This document shows, one piece after another, positions 33,498-42,902 of a DNA stretch of 64,000 nucleotides (positions are counted from its first letter, which is position 1; every line of letters begins with the position of its first letter). A program made the translations under genes and the position numbers. The notes below the pieces were generated by a model that worked only from the letters and a program-made list of their open reading frames with translations, made no database searches and was not told the DNA's origin. The DNA is from Gloeobacter morelensis MG652769 (GTDB taxonomy: Bacteria > Cyanobacteriota > Cyanobacteriia > Gloeobacterales > Gloeobacteraceae): the NCBI RefSeq assembly GCF_021018745.1, contig NZ_CP063845.1, positions 992,001-1,056,000 on the forward strand, read 5' to 3'.

Positions 33498-35255
33498 ATG
33501 CTGCGCAACCTTCCTGCCATCGTCCCTGTGGCTGTACTGGCACTGAGCCTGACTCCAGCCTCCCCCGCCGCCGCCCAGGCGAATGTCGCCTTCGGCTCCA
33601 CCCGCGTCGTGACCAACGACATTATCGGAGGTGCGCCCGGCACCCCCCGCAATGTCACCATCACCAACAACGGCAGTGCCGCTTTGAACCTCTCCGGTCT
33701 GACGCTCACCGGCGTCAGCGGCGGTGAGGAGAGCCAGTTTCAGCTCACTCCTGCCCAACCCCTGCCGCTCGTTTTGGCGCCCGGGGCCTCGACCACCGTG
33801 GCGGTGGTCTTCAACCCAACGGTGGCTGGGCCGGTGATCGCCCGGCTGGGTTTGACCAGCGACGCCGCCAACAACGATGCGGTCTCCGTCTCGCTGCAGG
33901 GGCTGGGTACGCTCGGCATCGGCACCGGCAAAGAGCCGTCGCTGCAGTGGATCCTCGACACTTACTTGCTCCCCATCAACGTCGGAGATACGAATCCAGC
34001 CACCGACGCCCTGCCGGCTACCGTCCCGCTGGGCGAAGAAATCAGCCCGCCGCAGTTTCGCAAGGCCGGTTCTTCACCGGTCACCGTCGAGGCGCTCGCT
34101 GTATTCAGCGGTCAGGGTGCCCCCGGCTACGTGGTGAGTCTCGGCTACTACACCGCCGGCAACCCGAACGCCAAGACCCAGCTGTTTACCGTACCCAACC
34201 CAAACTACCAATCGCTCGCCCCGGCCACCAACGGCACCTTGAGCTTCGATCCGGGAAACAATAGCTTCGGTTTCTACTCAGTCTGGCCGTTTCTTTCGAA
34301 TCGGACGGTCTACAGCGAAGAGCGTCTTAACACGTTCTCAGGGGCTATCCCGCACCAGACGCGCGTCTACCCGCTCAAACGAGCCGACGGTTCGCGCGAG
34401 CCGAACGCTTATGTGGTGAGTGTCGAGGAGACCACCATCAACTTTGACTTTCAGGACATTGTCTTTATTGTGCGCAATGTCAAGCCAGTTCCCCCAGGCG
34501 ACTTCCAAGGCACCGTCGGCAAATCGGATATTTTGCTGCGCAACCCGGCCACAGGCGAAAACATGGTCTGGCAGATGAACGATGCGGCGTTTCTGGAGGA
34601 GTTTGAGATTGCCCCAGTCGGTGATCCCAACTGGGAAATCGGCGGCACCGCCGATTTCAATTTTGACGGCAAGGTAGACATTCTCTGGCGCAACAAGGCC
34701 ACCGGCGCCAACACCGTCTGGCTGATGAACGGCACCGCCTTCGTCTCCTCCGCAGCGCTGGCGGCGGTGGGCGATCTCAACTGGCAGATAGCCGGGACGG
34801 GCGATTTCAATTTTGACGGCAAGGTAGACATTCTCTGGCGCAACAAGGCCACCGGCGCCAACACCGTCTGGCTGATGAACGGCACCGCCTTCGTCTCCTC
34901 CGCAGCGCTGGCGGCGGTGGGCGATCTCAACTGGCAGATTGTCGGAGCGGGTGATTTTACTGGCGATAGCCGTCCGGACATTCTCTGGCGCAACCAGGCC
35001 ACCGGCGCCAACACCGTCTGGAGGATGAGCGGCACCACCTTTGGGGCCGCCCTGGCCATACCCTCGGTGAGCGACCTGGGTTGGCAAATCGGCGGGGTGG
35101 GCGATTACAACTCCGACAACAAACCGGACATTCTCTGGCGCAACACCGCCACCGGCGCCAACAGCATCTGGAGGATGAACGGCACCACTTTGGGTTCTGC
35201 GGTGGCCATTCCTGCCCTCGACGATCTCAATTGGCAGATTCGCGGTCCCCGCTAG
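33498..35255 (+). CDS. Exported ASH-domain protein with FG-GAP/VCBS-like repeats (paralog 1)
   Basis: The 585-residue protein has a signal peptide (ending near 'ASPAAAQ'). Residues about 30-140 form an immunoglobulin-like ASH/choice-of-anchor D domain ('NVTITNNGSAALNLSGLTL', 'LAPGASTTVAVVFNPTVAG'). A middle domain (about 145-335) is shared only with the next gene. The last 250 residues carry five repeats of about 50 residues with 'DxNxDGKxDILWRN..TGANTVWLMNG', whose Asp-rich loop resembles calcium-binding FG-GAP/VCBS blades. A beta-propeller-like surface or secreted adhesin is inferred. A nearly exact 150-nt duplication lies inside the repeats. It is followed by a paralog 108 nt later. Confidence 0.85.
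   Translation: MLRNLPAIVPVAVLALSLTPASPAAAQANVAFGSTRVVTNDIIGGAPGTPRNVTITNNGSAALNLSGLTLTGVSGGEESQFQLTPAQPLPLVLAPGASTTVAVVFNPTVAGPVIARLGLTSDAANNDAVSVSLQGLGTLGIGTGKEPSLQWILDTYLLPINVGDTNPATDALPATVPLGEEISPPQFRKAGSSPVTVEALAVFSGQGAPGYVVSLGYYTAGNPNAKTQLFTVPNPNYQSLAPATNGTLSFDPGNNSFGFYSVWPFLSNRTVYSEERLNTFSGAIPHQTRVYPLKRADGSREPNAYVVSVEETTINFDFQDIVFIVRNVKPVPPGDFQGTVGKSDILLRNPATGENMVWQMNDAAFLEEFEIAPVGDPNWEIGGTADFNFDGKVDILWRNKATGANTVWLMNGTAFVSSAALAAVGDLNWQIAGTGDFNFDGKVDILWRNKATGANTVWLMNGTAFVSSAALAAVGDLNWQIVGAGDFTGDSRPDILWRNQATGANTVWRMSGTTFGAALAIPSVSDLGWQIGGVGDYNSDNKPDILWRNTATGANSIWRMNGTTLGSAVAIPALDDLNWQIRGPR
34652..34939 (+). repeat. Exact tandem duplication, 150-bp period
   Basis: 34652-34789 and 34802-34939 are identical over 138 bp; the unit is 150 bp, or one 50-residue repeat. 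Other repeats in the gene have diverged, so this copy is recent. Confidence 0.9.
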
Positions 35256-35363
35256 CCTGTGGCAGGGTCGGACAACCGACCCCCGCCCCGCCGGATCTTG
35301 CCAACGGGTACCAGGCCTGAAAGACTTGCCCATAGAACGGGTAATGTTATCTGGGGTTGGCCT

Positions 35364-37130
35364 GTGTTTTCCATCAAAGCGCTCCGGCTCGTTGCGACAG
35401 CCCTCGCCTGGGTGGGTGGGCTGTCGCTGGGCCGGGCCGTACCACTCAAAGCCGAGCCGGTAGTAAGCGCCACCCCTACCCAGATCGTCCTCAACGATGT
35501 GCTGGGCGGAGCCGCGAGTGCCCCTCAGACGGTGACCATCACCAATAGCGGTTCGACCGACCTGAGCGTCCAGGGGATCACCCTCGTTTTGGTCGCCGGT
35601 GCCGCCGGCCAATTTCAGATCGCTTCACAGCCGATGTTGCCCGCCACGGTCGCCCCTGGCGCTTCTGTGAGCGTTGGGGTGGTCTTCAATCCGACCATTG
35701 CCGGTCCGGCCATCGCCCAGCTCGACATTGCCACCAATGCACCGGATAACCCCACAGCTTCGGTATCGCTGCAGGGCCTGGGTACCCTTGGCGTCGGCGG
35801 CAACCTCGAACCCTCGCTGCAGTGGATTTTCGACACGTATTTGATCGCCGTCGATGTGGGTGATACCGACCCGGCCGAGACCGGCCTGGCGGCGACGGTC
35901 CCCCTGGGCGGGGAAACAAGTATTCAGCGCTTTCTCAAAGCCGGGTCGGGGCCGGTCACCGTCGAGCCCCTGGCAGTCTTTGCTCCCCAGAGCAATTCGG
36001 GGCTCGTCTTTCGCGTCGGGTACCACCCATCGGGCAACCCGACCGCCAAAAACGAACTATTCACCGTAGCCAATCAATTTCACCAGTCGCTCGCCCCGCC
36101 GGTGAGCGGCAAACGCGAGTTCGATCCGGGAGCGGGCGGTTTCGGCTTCTACGCGATTTTGCCCTTCCAGGGCAACCGCGAAGTATTCCTCGAAGATGAG
36201 CTGAACACGTTCACCGACGCCCTGCCGCACCACATGCGCGTCTATCCCTTCAAAAGAAGTGACGGCACCGTAGAAGCCAATGCGTTTGTCGTGGCCCTCG
36301 AAGGGATTACCAGCAGTTTTGATTTTCAAGATCTCGTCTTTATTGTGCGCAACGCAAAGCCGATTCCTGCCGCCAACTTCCTGAACAGCGGCTGGTCGGA
36401 TATTCTCTGGCGCAATGCTAGAACGGGTGCGAATACCCTCTGGCAGTTGCTGGCTACCCCACCCGCCAGCGTTGAAGCGGTCTCCTTGCCGGCAGTTGGC
36501 GACTTGCATTGGAAGATTGTCGGCACGAACGACTTTGACTTCGATGCCAAAGTAGACATTCTCTGGCGCAACACCGCCACGGGAGCCAATACCGTTTGGC
36601 TGATGAACGGTGCACTCCTCACCTCGACTGTCGCTTTGCCTGCTGTAGGCGATCTGGCCTGGCAAATCGCCGGCACCGGCGATTTCGATTTTGATGGCAA
36701 GCCGGATATTCTCTGGCGCAACACCGCCACCGGTGCCAACACGGTCTGGCTGATGAATCGCTCGACTTTCGTCGCTTCGGTGGCGCTGCCGGCCGTGGGC
36801 GATCTGCCCTGGCAAATCGCCGGCACCGGCGACTTCAATGGCGACGGCCGCACCGATATTCTCTGGCGCAACAGTGCGACCGGTGCCAATAGTCTCTGGT
36901 TGATGGACCAGACCCTCCTGAAGAGCACCGTCGCTCTGCCGGTGGTGGGACTCGACTGGCAGATGGGCGGGGTGGGCGACTACAATGCCGACAACCGTCC
37001 CGACATTCTCTGGCGCAATACCACCACCGGCGCCAACACCGTCTGGTTGATGAACGGTACGGTCCTGGGCGTCTCCGCTGCTCTGCCTCCTGTCTCCGAC
37101 TTGCAATGGCAAATCCGCGGACCGCGCTAG
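35364..37130 (+). CDS. Exported ASH-domain protein with FG-GAP/VCBS-like repeats (paralog 2)
   Basis: The GTG at 35364 gives a signal peptide (ending near 'VPLKA') and a 588-residue product that matches paralog 1 end to end: ASH domain ('TVTITNSGSTDLSVQGITL', 'VAPGASVSVGVVFNPTIAG'), the shared middle domain ('EPSLQWIFDTYLIAVDVGDTDPAE') and five-to-six 50-residue repeats with 'DILWRNTATGANTVWLMNG'. Both end in the same 'LQWQIRGPR'-type tail. A longer in-frame start at 35259 would add a hydrophilic leader and is not preferred. Two tandem exported copies with the same tail suggest paired surface proteins; ligand unknown. Confidence 0.85.
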   Translation: MFSIKALRLVATALAWVGGLSLGRAVPLKAEPVVSATPTQIVLNDVLGGAASAPQTVTITNSGSTDLSVQGITLVLVAGAAGQFQIASQPMLPATVAPGASVSVGVVFNPTIAGPAIAQLDIATNAPDNPTASVSLQGLGTLGVGGNLEPSLQWIFDTYLIAVDVGDTDPAETGLAATVPLGGETSIQRFLKAGSGPVTVEPLAVFAPQSNSGLVFRVGYHPSGNPTAKNELFTVANQFHQSLAPPVSGKREFDPGAGGFGFYAILPFQGNREVFLEDELNTFTDALPHHMRVYPFKRSDGTVEANAFVVALEGITSSFDFQDLVFIVRNAKPIPAANFLNSGWSDILWRNARTGANTLWQLLATPPASVEAVSLPAVGDLHWKIVGTNDFDFDAKVDILWRNTATGANTVWLMNGALLTSTVALPAVGDLAWQIAGTGDFDFDGKPDILWRNTATGANTVWLMNRSTFVASVALPAVGDLPWQIAGTGDFNGDGRTDILWRNSATGANSLWLMDQTLLKSTVALPVVGLDWQMGGVGDYNADNRPDILWRNTTTGANTVWLMNGTVLGVSAALPPVSDLQWQIRGPR

Positions 37131-37149
37131 CCGCAGGTCGGCCGGCTCT

Positions 37150-37596
37150 TCAAAAACTATCCTGGGCGGTTTTGACCTGCAGGCGATCGATGCCCGCTTT
37201 GATCCAGGCCAGGCACTCCGCCTCCGAGGCAAACAGCTTCGGGGCGGCAATATTGTCGAGGCCGCCAGGCAGATAGTGATCGTAAAAAATCTTCTCCCCG
37301 ATCCGACAGAGGACAATCAGGTTGTCGCAGTAGACGTAGCGCTGTGCAAAATGATCGTCGGCAATCGGCGTATCGCCGTGGCGATCGAGGTGCTCGCGGG
37401 CGATCTCGACAATGCCTGTGAGGGTAGACGAGTAAAGACCAGCAGGATTTTCGGTGCGGTGCCAGCGACTGCGATAGGCGAGAGCAGAAAGCAGCCAGTA
37501 CGAATAAATCTCCCTGCCGACCATGGCACCGTAGCAAAACGGCACCATCAAAAAGCCCCGGTGCGAGACCGAATTTTCGTACAGCAGACGTTTCAC
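37150..37596 (-). CDS. Conserved hypothetical protein
   Basis: A GTG start with AGGTGGA upstream. The 148-residue protein is soluble, aromatic-rich and helical ('FCYGAMVGREIYSYWLLSALAYRSRW'), with a second part 'GEKIFYDHYLPGGLDNIAAPKLFASEAECLAWIKAGIDRL'. No signal, membrane span or known motif. It runs toward paralog 2, ending 20 nt away, so the two genes are convergent. Function unknown. Confidence 0.65.
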   Translation of the reverse strand: MKRLLYENSVSHRGFLMVPFCYGAMVGREIYSYWLLSALAYRSRWHRTENPAGLYSSTLTGIVEIAREHLDRHGDTPIADDHFAQRYVYCDNLIVLCRIGEKIFYDHYLPGGLDNIAAPKLFASEAECLAWIKAGIDRLQVKTAQDSF

Positions 37597-37842
37597 AGGC
37601 GTTCCACCTGCAGGAGCGCAACCGGTGTGGATTCAGTCTACCAGCGGGTCCATCCTCCAGATCAGCAATGCAGTACTGCTTGTCCGGTCGGGGTACTGTG
37701 AGCTGAATGCCAGTGTTTAAAGTGAATACTCACCTGTTGATGTCTTTTTGCAAGCTTTTTTGTGGCGTCGGGTATGGGCATTTAAGCTGAGGTCAGAAAC
37801 CTGTCCCATTACCTTTCTGCAACATTCTGCAGAAATACGGCC

Positions 37843-38253
37843 ATGCCACAACAACTGCTCAGCCGAGCGACGTTGGGGGAGCGCAGACCTCAGATGGTGT
37901 ATCTTGCTGCTCACCGCGATTGGCCCCTGAGCGTCGGCACGACCTCGCAGGTTGTGCCCCGTACGGGTATTGCTGTGGTGCAGACCGACTCCTGGGCGCT
38001 GACGGTCTGGCTCATCGAGGCTATCAACGCCATCCTGGACGGCAAAGATTTTCACGCCCGCCGTCCCCCCGGCAAGATCCAGCGCAGCGGGCGCTTCGAG
38101 GTGATTGAGGGCAATTTGTTCGTCTGGGGTTGGCCGTGGAGCTGGAGCCGCAGCAGCATTCAGGTGGCCCGGCAGGTGCCCGCCGCCCTCGGCGAAGAAC
38201 TGAACCTCCTGTGCGGCGCGAGTGCCGCCCGCAGTGCCGAATCGCCTGGCTGA
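37843..38253 (+). CDS. Hypothetical protein, tryptophan-rich
   Basis: A 136-residue frame starting at an ATG without a strong ribosome site. Notable is the run 'NLFVWGWPWSWSRSS' and the earlier 'DSWALTVWLIEAINAILDGK'. The tail is alanine/serine rich. The reverse strand across this stretch has a shorter, cysteine/histidine-rich frame and is less convincing. No family is recognised. Composition matches other genes of the genome. Confidence 0.5.
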   Translation: MPQQLLSRATLGERRPQMVYLAAHRDWPLSVGTTSQVVPRTGIAVVQTDSWALTVWLIEAINAILDGKDFHARRPPGKIQRSGRFEVIEGNLFVWGWPWSWSRSSIQVARQVPAALGEELNLLCGASAARSAESPG

Positions 38254-38494
38254 CGGGCGTCCGTCAGTGGGACACCCTTGCTGAGCTGAGCTTGGGATTG
38301 CGGTGTTGAGACCGGTATCGCGATCTGGCTCGCCACCATAGCCACACCTGAACGGTCCCCACAGCAGAATTGATGTCTACCGAACACGGCTACAGACAAG
38401 GGTGTCATACCGATTTGCTAAATCTCAGATCTTGCACCAATTAAGAAAAGGCGGGCATAACAAGTAATAGCAAAGTTCAACAGTTCCCCCGCCT

Positions 38495-38884
38495 ATGCTC
38501 GACTGGGGAGCCGCAGCCCGCAAAGCGATGCAGGAGTTGTTTCCTCTGGCTCTATGGGACGAGTTGGAGATTGTCCTCAGCAACCTTCAGCCCATACTCG
38601 ATAGCTTGGGCGTCACGCTTGAAATAGGCAGGTGCAAGATTCTGAGTTCAAGGCCAAGGCTGGACGGCAGCGGAAAAACTGCGGGTCGGGGAGCGGGTGC
38701 AGGCGGCCGATTGCCGATGGCTTCGGGCCATTGGATTGCGGGCGCAGGAGCACAGGCAAAGGACGTACAATCTGGAGGCCGAGGGGGACCATGCTTTCTT
38801 CGTCGTTTTTTTGTTTGGGCTCGGGGCACTGTTTCGAATTTCTTATCTGTATCGATGCTTGGAATGCTTGTTCAGAGAGGATGA
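38495..38884 (+). pseudogene. Decayed Hint-domain (pretoxin-HINT-like) relic
   Basis: In the frame of 38646-38800 the translation reads 'VQGQGWTAAEKLRVGERVQ' then, 24 residues later, 'RTYNLEAEGDHAFFV'. This is the end of a Hint/intein-like domain, where active forms read 'F-x-V-x-GxGW-x-x-A-x-x-L-x-x-G' and 'VYNLEVEGxHTYFV'. Upstream sequence in another frame (from the ATG at 38495, 'MLDWGAAARKAMQELFPLALW') leads into it, and stops and frame changes separate the pieces. The usual C-terminal toxin is absent. Remnants of polymorphic toxin or Rhs-type proteins are the likely source. About 38254-38494 has nothing I can assign. Confidence 0.5.
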
Positions 38885-38990
38885 GGCCCTACTTTGTCGC
38901 CCCTTGGACGCCTGGAGAGAGAACGACCTTTACGCACGCACAAGTCGGCTCGTTAAACCGGGAACCCTCGTCCGCAAAGGGCGAGAAGTG

Positions 38991-40097
38991 TCACTCGTTG
39001 TCCTGCTCGCCGTCGCGGGGACGGCTCTTGCGAAAGGCCGGTTTGGGCAGCGACTGGAAGGCTCGCGGCGGGGGATCGCTGACAGCAAGGGTCTCGTAGA
39101 GGCTTTTGATCACACCACTAATCGGGATGGCCAGCAGCACCCCCAGCAGACCCGCGATCTTGGCGCCGATAAGCAGGGCGCCGAAGATGAGCACGGGACT
39201 CAGCCCGGTAAAGTTACCCAGAATGCGCGGAGCAAGCACGTTGTCTTTGATTTGCTGGATGAGCACCGAGGCGACCAGTACCCAGAGCGCCAGCCACAGA
39301 TTCTGGGTGAGGCAGATAATCACGACCACCCCGATGCCGAGAGTAGCACCGATAAACGGAATCAGTTCCATCGCTCCGACAAACAGCGCCAGCACCAGCC
39401 CAAACGGCACCCCCAGCAGCAAATAGGTGGGGGTGAGCAACAGCGCCATAAACAGACCCAGTACGAGCTGACCGGTGAAAAAGCCGCGCAGGTTGTACTG
39501 AAGCGCATCGGAAAAGCGCCCCCGGATAGTGGCGGGCAAAAAACCAAGCACCTCCTGCCAGAGTTTCTCACCCTCCAGCAGCATGTAAAAGGCGATCACC
39601 AGAATCAAGATGAAGTTCAGCACCCCGGTGAAGGTCCCCAACAGAAATTCCACCGACTGCGGTGAGGTGATCACCTGCAGTTGCTCCTGCAGCCGGAGGC
39701 CAAATCCACCTACCAGTCGATCGACATCCACCGGCAGCCCGAGATTGCGCGCCCAGCTCAAAAACGCCTCCAACTGCAGCGAACCGGAGCGCACGATATC
39801 CGGCAGCGAGGCAATCAGTTGCGCCGTCTGCTGCGAGACGAGCGGACCGAGGGCCACCGCCAGGGTACCGACTACCACCCCCGCGCTCGAGTAGACCACC
39901 AGCACCGCCGCAAACCGGGGCAGACGGCGACTTAAGAGTGCCACCGGGTAGCTCAGCAAAAACGCAATGATCCCGGCAATCACAAAGACGCTGATAAATT
40001 CGCGAAAGTACTCCAGTACCTGGAGGGCCGCCCAGCCCGCGGCCACCAACAATAGCCACGTGAGCAACGTGCGTTGCAGGTTCGTCAGCATCGGCAT
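38991..40097 (-). CDS. AI-2E family transporter (PerM-like)
   Basis: The 368-residue membrane protein has eight or so spans in the family's arrangement: two at the N-terminus, a large loop ('[24 protein letters not shown]' region) and a C-terminal block with '[31 protein letters not shown]' and '[33 protein letters not shown]', both signatures of the family. Members export the AI-2 signal or work as Na+/H+ antiporters; substrate here is unknown. The last residues are charged ([13 protein letters not shown]). The ATG at 40097 or the one six bases later may start it. Confidence 0.88.
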   Translation of the reverse strand: MPMLTNLQRTLLTWLLLVAAGWAALQVLEYFREFISVFVIAGIIAFLLSYPVALLSRRLPRFAAVLVVYSSAGVVVGTLAVALGPLVSQQTAQLIASLPDIVRSGSLQLEAFLSWARNLGLPVDVDRLVGGFGLRLQEQLQVITSPQSVEFLLGTFTGVLNFILILVIAFYMLLEGEKLWQEVLGFLPATIRGRFSDALQYNLRGFFTGQLVLGLFMALLLTPTYLLLGVPFGLVLALFVGAMELIPFIGATLGIGVVVIICLTQNLWLALWVLVASVLIQQIKDNVLAPRILGNFTGLSPVLIFGALLIGAKIAGLLGVLLAIPISGVIKSLYETLAVSDPPPRAFQSLPKPAFRKSRPRDGEQDNE

Positions 40098-40233
40098 CGC
40101 AGCCTATTGTGACATGAGTTTGTGTGGCGCAAGCGCCCACGGCAATCGCAAAAGTACTCGTTTCGTGATGAATATTGCTTGCACTAGGTTACGAAAAGCG
40201 AAGAACTGTGGACCATTCGCGAGGGGCTCCCCC

Positions 40234-41184
40234 ATGATGAGTGCACGGGGAACGCTATTCAATCGGCATGGGGTATCGATCGTGGCAGAACCAGCACAGG
40301 GCAAGCCGGCAGAGGCCCGCAAAACTCGGCAAAGCGCTTCATTTGAGAGAGATTCGGTCGGGCTTTACCTGCAAGAGATCGGCAGGATCCCCCTGCTCAA
40401 GCCCGAAGAAGAGGTGATGCTCGCCCGGGCGATTGCCCAGGGTGGCCCCAAGGGCGAGTGGGCCAAGCGCAAGCTGGTGCAGGCCAACCTGCGCCTGGTC
40501 GTGTCGATTGCCAAAAAATATCTCAACCGCGGCGTGCCGTTTCTGGATCTGATCCAGGAAGGCTCGATGGGCCTGATTCGCGCCGCCGAAAAATTTGAGC
40601 ACGAGCGCGGGTACAAATTCTCGACCTACGCCTACTGGTGGATCCGCCAGGCGATCACCCGGGCGGTCGCTTCCCAGGCGCGCACTGTGCGTTTGCCGGT
40701 GCACCTGGTCGAAAAAATCAACCGCGTCAAAAAGGTCCGCCGCACCCTCGCTCAGGAATTGGGCCGCACGCCGAGCCAGGGGGAACTGGCCGAGGCTTTG
40801 GAATTGGCCGAAGAAGATCTTGAGCACATCCTGCGCGCCGCCCGGCGCACCGTGTCGCTCAACATCACGGTGGGCAAAGAGGAAGACACCGAGCTGATTC
40901 ATCTGATCGAAGACAGCCAGACCGACCAGCCCGACGTGCACATCGACCGCGAGTCGATGCGCGTCGAGGTGAGCGACTTGCTCGACCGGCACCTGACTCC
41001 CCGCGAGCGCGACATTTTGCAGTTGCGCTTTGGGCTGCGCGACGGCCAGCAGCGCACCCTCGATCAGGTGGGCAAAATGTTCGACCTTTCGCGCGAGCGC
41101 ATCCGCCAGATCCAGGCCAAAGCCTTCCGCAAACTGCGCCGGGTCCGCCAGCGCCAGCGTCTGCAGGATTGGATCGGGCTTTGA
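40234..41184 (+). CDS. RNA polymerase sigma factor (group 2-like)
   Basis: GAGGGG lies 6-7 nt before the ATG at 40234; the product is 316 residues. Regions are clear: 1.2 '[25 protein letters not shown]'; 2 '[38 protein letters not shown]' with 2.4 '[16 protein letters not shown]'; 3 '[17 protein letters not shown]'; 4.2 '[28 protein letters not shown]'. The absence of a long acidic region 1.1 and the size fit a group 2 (alternative) sigma rather than the housekeeping one. Such factors govern dark, nitrogen and stress responses. A longer frame upstream (39967) is not coding. Confidence 0.92.
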   Translation: MMSARGTLFNRHGVSIVAEPAQGKPAEARKTRQSASFERDSVGLYLQEIGRIPLLKPEEEVMLARAIAQGGPKGEWAKRKLVQANLRLVVSIAKKYLNRGVPFLDLIQEGSMGLIRAAEKFEHERGYKFSTYAYWWIRQAITRAVASQARTVRLPVHLVEKINRVKKVRRTLAQELGRTPSQGELAEALELAEEDLEHILRAARRTVSLNITVGKEEDTELIHLIEDSQTDQPDVHIDRESMRVEVSDLLDRHLTPRERDILQLRFGLRDGQQRTLDQVGKMFDLSRERIRQIQAKAFRKLRRVRQRQRLQDWIGL

Positions 41185-41196
41185 TTGGCAAGACGA

Positions 41197-41868
41197 CTAC
41201 TGACCGTTTGCCACCGGCTTTTGCAGCATCCGGCTGAGGTGATTCTGGGCCAGGGTGAGTTCGGCCGGATCCACGAAGTGCCGGACGGTGCGGCTGTCGG
41301 GGTCGAAGATGAGCAGATGGGCGCGGCTGCGCAGTCGTCGCTGTTCGCGCTCCAGGGTGCGGCGCTGGGCGAAGGGGACTTCGCGCGCGCTTTTGCCGAG
41401 CAGGGCGTATTCCTCGCGATTGCCGCTTTTGAGCAAAGCCTCCACCAGACGGCCGCTCCAGTCGGGCACCACCAGAGCAGTGGGGGGGCTGTAGGCGAGC
41501 CCGGACACCTGGAAACGCGCTTTGAGGCTGTCCTCGGTCTCGCGGATTTTTTGGCGGATCTGGCCGGTCGCCCACTCGTGCAAAAAAGGCGGAATTTCGC
41601 TCATGTCGATCACCGAGAGCATGACCACCTCGCGCCGACCGCGCAGCTCAAAAGCCAGCTTCTGGCCCATCTCGCAGGCGGCATCGGCGTGGTCGCGGTC
41701 GGCCACCAGCACCACCACCGGCCGGCTGTCGAGATTGGGGATCGCGCGCCCATCGACATCCTGAGCCGGCAGCACCGCAAATACCTGCGGTTGGGCCAGG
41801 GCCGGCAGGTTCAGCGCTATCAGCAGGGACAGCAGCAAGGCAAGACGCAGGCAAGATCGGCAGAACAA
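41197..41868 (-). CDS. Exported protein with a thioredoxin-like pattern
   Basis: The TTG start gives a signal peptide ('LRLALLLSLLIALNLPALAQ') and a 223-residue product. Its pattern 'DSRPVVVLVADRDHADAACEMGQKLAFELRG' and later 'SPPTALVVPDWSGRLVEALLKSG' is like thioredoxin-fold beta-alpha units, but no CxxC is present, so redox activity is not expected. The C-terminal 'AHLLIFDPDSRTVRHFVDPAEL' repeats the theme. No family recognised. It converges with the sigma gene, ending 12 nt away. Confidence 0.65.
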   Translation of the reverse strand: MFCRSCLRLALLLSLLIALNLPALAQPQVFAVLPAQDVDGRAIPNLDSRPVVVLVADRDHADAACEMGQKLAFELRGRREVVMLSVIDMSEIPPFLHEWATGQIRQKIRETEDSLKARFQVSGLAYSPPTALVVPDWSGRLVEALLKSGNREEYALLGKSAREVPFAQRRTLEREQRRLRSRAHLLIFDPDSRTVRHFVDPAELTLAQNHLSRMLQKPVANGQ

Positions 41869-41949
41869 GCGCGTAGTTCAAGAAAAATGTTGAACTTTCA
41901 GCATAATACCCGTCCGTAGCGGCCTCGCTGCATATGGGAAGATAGGCCC

Positions 41950-42264
41950 ATGGATGCCGGACGTGGGTGGGCTGCGACGCTATGGGTGACCGCCTGGATG
42001 GCCGCGGCCGGTGGTGCTCTAGCTGCTCCTTACGAATTTCCGCCCGCCGAGGAGACGCCCGAGGAGGTGTTGCGCCTGGAGGAACCGGGCTACGGCAATT
42101 CGGCGGTGAGCGGCGAGAGGCTGAGTCTGGGCGATTATGCCCGGTTACAATCGCAGTTGCAAGAAGCGCAGAAAACCGAACCTCAGATCAGCCCGCAACT
42201 GCAGAACCTCATTTTCTTGCTGAGGATCCGCAAGTTCCTGCGCACCTTCGTTCCCTTTATTTAA
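41950..42264 (+). CDS. Small exported protein
   Basis: The 104-residue product has a hydrophobic signal-like start (WAATLWVTAWMAAAGGALAAPYEF) followed by an acidic segment and a glutamine-rich region, then a hydrophobic/basic tail (LIFLLRIRKFLRTFVPFI) that may bind membrane. No clear ribosome site. It precedes ycf4 by 68 nt on the same strand and could be cotranscribed; a photosynthetic role is only a guess from position. Confidence 0.6.
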   Translation: MDAGRGWAATLWVTAWMAAAGGALAAPYEFPPAEETPEEVLRLEEPGYGNSAVSGERLSLGDYARLQSQLQEAQKTEPQISPQLQNLIFLLRIRKFLRTFVPFI

Positions 42265-42332
42265 AGGCCGGGCATCCGCCCGCAAGCGCATATAAGATCA
42301 AAAGTGTTTCAATCCTCGATGGAATCAGGCCC

Positions 42333-42899
42333 ATGGCCGCACCGGCAATTTATCAAACGGACAAGGTTTTGCGCTTCGAAGTGCCAGGTTCCCGCAGGCC
42401 GAGCACCTACTTTTTTGCGCTGGTGCTCACCCTGGGCGGGTTGGGCTTTTTGCTCGCGGGTCTGTCGCCCTTTGTCGAAACCAACTTGCTGCCCTTTAGC
42501 GACACCCGCGACCTCACCCGCTTTCCACAGGGGGTAACGATGATCTTCTACGGCGCGCTTGCCACCCTCTTTTCGCTCTACTACTGGCTGGTGCTCGCCC
42601 TGGATGTCGGCTCCGGCTACAACGAGTTCGACAAACAAAACAAAAAAGTGACCGTCCTCCGGCGCGGCTTCCCCGGCAAGAACCGCATCATCGAAATCGT
42701 CCATCCGCTCGAAAACATTCTGGGCCTCAAGGTGCAGATCAAAGAAGGGCTCAACCCGCGCCGCGCCTATTTCCTCAAACTCAAAGGAGCGCGGGATCTG
42801 CGCCTCTCGCCGGTCGGCCAGCCCCAAGCGCTCGCGGCGGTCGAAGATCAAGTTTCGGCGATCGCCCGCTTCTTGAATATCGGCGTAGAAGGAATCTAG
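42333..42899 (+). CDS. ycf4: Photosystem I assembly protein Ycf4
   Basis: The 188-residue protein has the two membrane helices ('YFFALVLTLGGLGFLLAGLS' and 'MIFYGALATLFSLYYWLVLALD') and the soluble domain of Ycf4: 'VGSGYNEFDKQNKKVTVLRRGFPGKNRIIE', 'IKEGLNPRRAYFLKLKG', 'FLNIGVEGI'. It is an assembly scaffold for photosystem I at the membrane; in cyanobacteria its loss slows but does not abolish assembly. Start at the ATG 42333 gives the normal family length. The next gene begins 3 nt after the stop, an unusual partner for ycf4. Confidence 0.95.
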   Translation: MAAPAIYQTDKVLRFEVPGSRRPSTYFFALVLTLGGLGFLLAGLSPFVETNLLPFSDTRDLTRFPQGVTMIFYGALATLFSLYYWLVLALDVGSGYNEFDKQNKKVTVLRRGFPGKNRIIEIVHPLENILGLKVQIKEGLNPRRAYFLKLKGARDLRLSPVGQPQALAAVEDQVSAIARFLNIGVEGI

Positions 42900-42902
42900 C
42901 CC

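Noticed and set aside
34338-35612. 424-codon frame opposite the repeat region of paralog 1
   Set aside because: Repeats on one strand give long repeats on the other; no ribosome site and no signal.
34600-37100. Regular 150-bp spaced repeats suggesting a CRISPR array
   Set aside because: The repeats are coding, 50 codons long and in frame in both paralogs, with no spacers.
39967-40233. N-terminal extension of the sigma factor (89 more residues)
   Set aside because: The extension lies over the start of the divergent AI-2E gene, has no sigma region and the ribosome site fits 40234.
42264-42332. Upstream extension of Ycf4 to 41967
   Set aside because: It is an out-of-frame translation of the small exported protein gene; Ycf4 has normal length from 42333.
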